Shown: in pieces, positions 6,583 to 7,684 of the stretch | How the letters are laid out: the number at the start of each line of letters is the position of its first letter | Numbering within the stretch: the first letter of the stretch is position 1 | From: Candidatus Omnitrophota bacterium | GTDB taxonomy: Bacteria; Omnitrophota; Gorgyraeia; Zapsychrales; JANLHA01 | Reading direction: 5' to 3' | Length of the DNA: 7,684 nt | Assembly: GCA_024653845.1 (NCBI GenBank) | Contig: JANLHA010000096.1 | Location: 1-7,684 of the forward strand | Notes under the pieces: generated by a model | Databases searched by the model: none | What the model was told of the DNA's origin: nothing | Seen by the model: the letters and a program-made list of their open reading frames with translations, nothing else | Translations under genes and position numbers: made by a program

Positions 6583-6946
6583 GCGAAGGGGAGGAAAGTC
6601 CGAGCTCCAGAGGATCATGCATCCTGTTAATGCAGGACATCGTCGAGTTGAGTGACTTGACGAGAGGATTAGAGCCACAGTGACGAATCCTCCGTCGTGG
6701 GCGGTTTAGGCCTTCCTACGACGGGGCGAGTGCAACGAGCAATCTCTGCAGGGAGCAAGGCCAAATAGGGAGAGAGTCCTCGCTTGATGCGAGGCGCGAA
6801 GTGGATCCGCTTCGCCAATCACTCCACTTGTGGGGTGAAAAAATCTCCGGGTAGGCTGCAAGAATTGAGAAAGCAATTTCTCAAGTGAGTGGAATAACCA
6901 CACCTTCGTTAAGAAGGATACAGAACTCGGCTTATTTGGTTTGCTC
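6550..6946 (+). ncRNA. rnpB: RNase P RNA, bacterial class A-like
   Basis: This is the catalytic RNA that removes 5' leaders from precursor tRNAs. Ends are set by helix P1, a perfect 12-bp pairing of 6550-6561 with 6935-6946. P2 pairs GTGGTT (6562-6567) with AACCAC (6896-6901). P3 is short (GCCT 6568-6571 with AGGC 6581-6584). The conserved core GAGGAAAGTCCGAGCTCC (6591-6608) pairs with ACAGAACTCGGCTTA (6920-6934) to form P4, the CCGAG/CTCGG pairs replacing the CCGGG/CCCGG of E. coli. Other hallmarks are AGTGCAACGAG (6729-6739), GGAGCAAGGCCAAATAGGG (6752-6770) and CCGGGTAGGCTGC, with the CCA-binding GGU at 6850-6852. A P12-like stem pairs CCGTCGT with ACGACGG. P18 (6865-6884) has 8 bp capped by a GCAA tetraloop. 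The length of 397 nt is normal. The first 33 nt overlap the rnhA end; no clear promoter or terminator of its own is visible. Confidence 0.96.
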
Positions 6947-6971
6947 ATTCATTATATTGTCAACGTATTAT

Positions 6972-6978
6972 AAGGAGG
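6972..6978 (+). promoter_or_regulatory. Consensus ribosome binding site of yebC
   Basis: AAGGAGG with seven bases before ATG 6986 is the strongest Shine-Dalgarno site in the window. It begins 26 bases after the end of rnpB. Confidence 0.85.
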
Positions 6979-6985
6979 ATTAAGT

Positions 6986-7684
6986 ATGTCAGGTCATTCG
7001 AAGTGGGCAAAAATTAAACATGCAAAAGGTGCGGCAGACGCAAAGCGCGGTGCGGCATTCACGAAAGTTACGCGTGAAATCACGGCAGCAGCTAAGGACG
7101 GCGGTGGGGATTCAAATACGAATATCCGTTTGCGCGCGGCGATTGCCCGGGCGAAAGGCATTAATATGCCCATGACGAACGTTGAAAACGCCATCAAGAA
7201 GGGGACGGGTGAACTTCCCGGCATTGTTTATGAAAATTTTACGTTTGATGCTTATGGTCCAGGTGGAGTCGCGATGCTTGTTGAGGGGCTGACCGATAAT
7301 AAAAATCGCACCACGGCGGAAATTCGAAATATTCTGACGAAGAAAAATGGAAGTTTGGCTGGTCCAGGAAGTACGGCCTGGATGTTCGCTGCCAAAGGGT
7401 TGATTTCGATTGAGAAAAATAAAATCAGCGAAGATGCGTTGATGGAATTGGTTTTGGATGCCGGGGCTGATGACATCAAGAGCGACGGGGAATATTTTGA
7501 AATCACTTGCGAGCCTTCTCAATTGGAAGCTGTCAAGGAAGCCATCAAATCCAAAGATATTCCAACGGTGACCGCAGAATTGACTAAGGTCCCGAACTCA
7601 ACCATTCGAGTGGTGGGTCCTGAAGCGCAGCAATTGTTGGCGTTGATGGAAGCGTTGGAAGAGCACGAAGATGTTCAAGCGGTC
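6986..7684 (+). CDS. yebC: YebC/PmpR (TACO1) family protein, 3' end cut by the window
   Basis: The reading frame stays open to the window edge, giving 233 residues; family members are usually near 240-250, so only the last few residues are missing. The N-terminus MSGHSKWAKIKHAKGAADAKRG is the family signature. ARAKGINMP (about 54-62), YGPGG (about 90-94), the NRT segment (about 107-109) and the C-terminal EALEEHEDVQ are also typical. Members were annotated as transcriptional regulators (PmpR), while relatives including mitochondrial TACO1 are linked to translation and relief of ribosome stalling on proline-rich sequence; which applies here cannot be told. The gene follows rnpB by 39 bp with an ideal ribosome binding site and no strong promoter, so it may be read from the upstream unit. 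In many bacteria this gene precedes ruvC-ruvA-ruvB, which would lie beyond the edge if so. Confidence 0.95.
   Translation, partial: MSGHSKWAKIKHAKGAADAKRGAAFTKVTREITAAAKDGGGDSNTNIRLRAAIARAKGINMPMTNVENAIKKGTGELPGIVYENFTFDAYGPGGVAMLVEGLTDNKNRTTAEIRNILTKKNGSLAGPGSTAWMFAAKGLISIEKNKISEDALMELVLDAGADDIKSDGEYFEITCEPSQLEAVKEAIKSKDIPTVTAELTKVPNSTIRVVGPEAQQLLALMEALEEHEDVQAV

Noticed and set aside
6470..6655. Frame spanning the end of rnhA and start of rnpB
   Set aside because: It is out of frame with RNase HI and runs into conserved RNase P RNA core.
6706..6948. Minus-strand frame over rnpB
   Set aside because: It is antisense to a structured RNA, with no coding signature.
7112..7522. Minus-strand frames over yebC
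   Set aside because: They are antisense to a well-conserved gene and have no ribosome site.

Overview
This is a plus-strand-only stretch of bacterial core genome. It looks chromosomal: moderate GC (mid-40s percent by eye), purine-rich coding strands, dense gene packing and no mobile element, CRISPR array or prophage gene. Shine-Dalgarno sites, a primary sigma factor with intact promoter-recognition motifs, signal-peptide export and tRNA genes without an encoded CCA point to an ordinary bacterium. The gene mix would fit an uncultivated Gram-negative-type lineage such as Omnitrophota or another PVC-related phylum, but that placement is a low-confidence guess.

Region 1 (1-4181) is a macromolecular-synthesis-type operon. 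A near-consensus promoter (63-91) precedes a CvpA-family membrane protein gene (131-697), dnaG primase (754-2526) and the primary sigma factor rpoD (2534-4120). It closes at a long perfect hairpin (4139-4181) that probably terminates transcription. The CvpA gene sits where rpsU sits in the classical rpsU-dnaG-rpoD arrangement.

Region 2 (4196-5074) holds one monocistronic gene with its own promoter. It encodes an exported protein of unknown function with a probable beta-sandwich C-terminal half. Its start codon is ambiguous between a leaderless ATG and a GTG with a good ribosome binding site.

Region 3 (5135-7684) appears to be one RNA-centred transcription unit. A promoter (5135-5163) is followed by tRNA-Ile2(CAU), tRNA-Val(CAC), a coiled-coil zinc-ribbon protein, RNase HI (rnhA), the RNase P RNA (rnpB) and a YebC/PmpR-family gene that runs off the right edge. 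No convincing terminator or strong internal promoter is visible inside it. The 5' end of rnpB, including P1, P2 and part of P3, overlaps the last ten codons and stop of rnhA. The ribozyme that matures tRNA 5' ends is thus probably encoded downstream of two tRNAs in the same transcript.

No clearly novel multi-gene system is present. The best leads are the rnhA/rnpB overlap, the tRNA-to-rnpB unit and the unrecognised exported protein.
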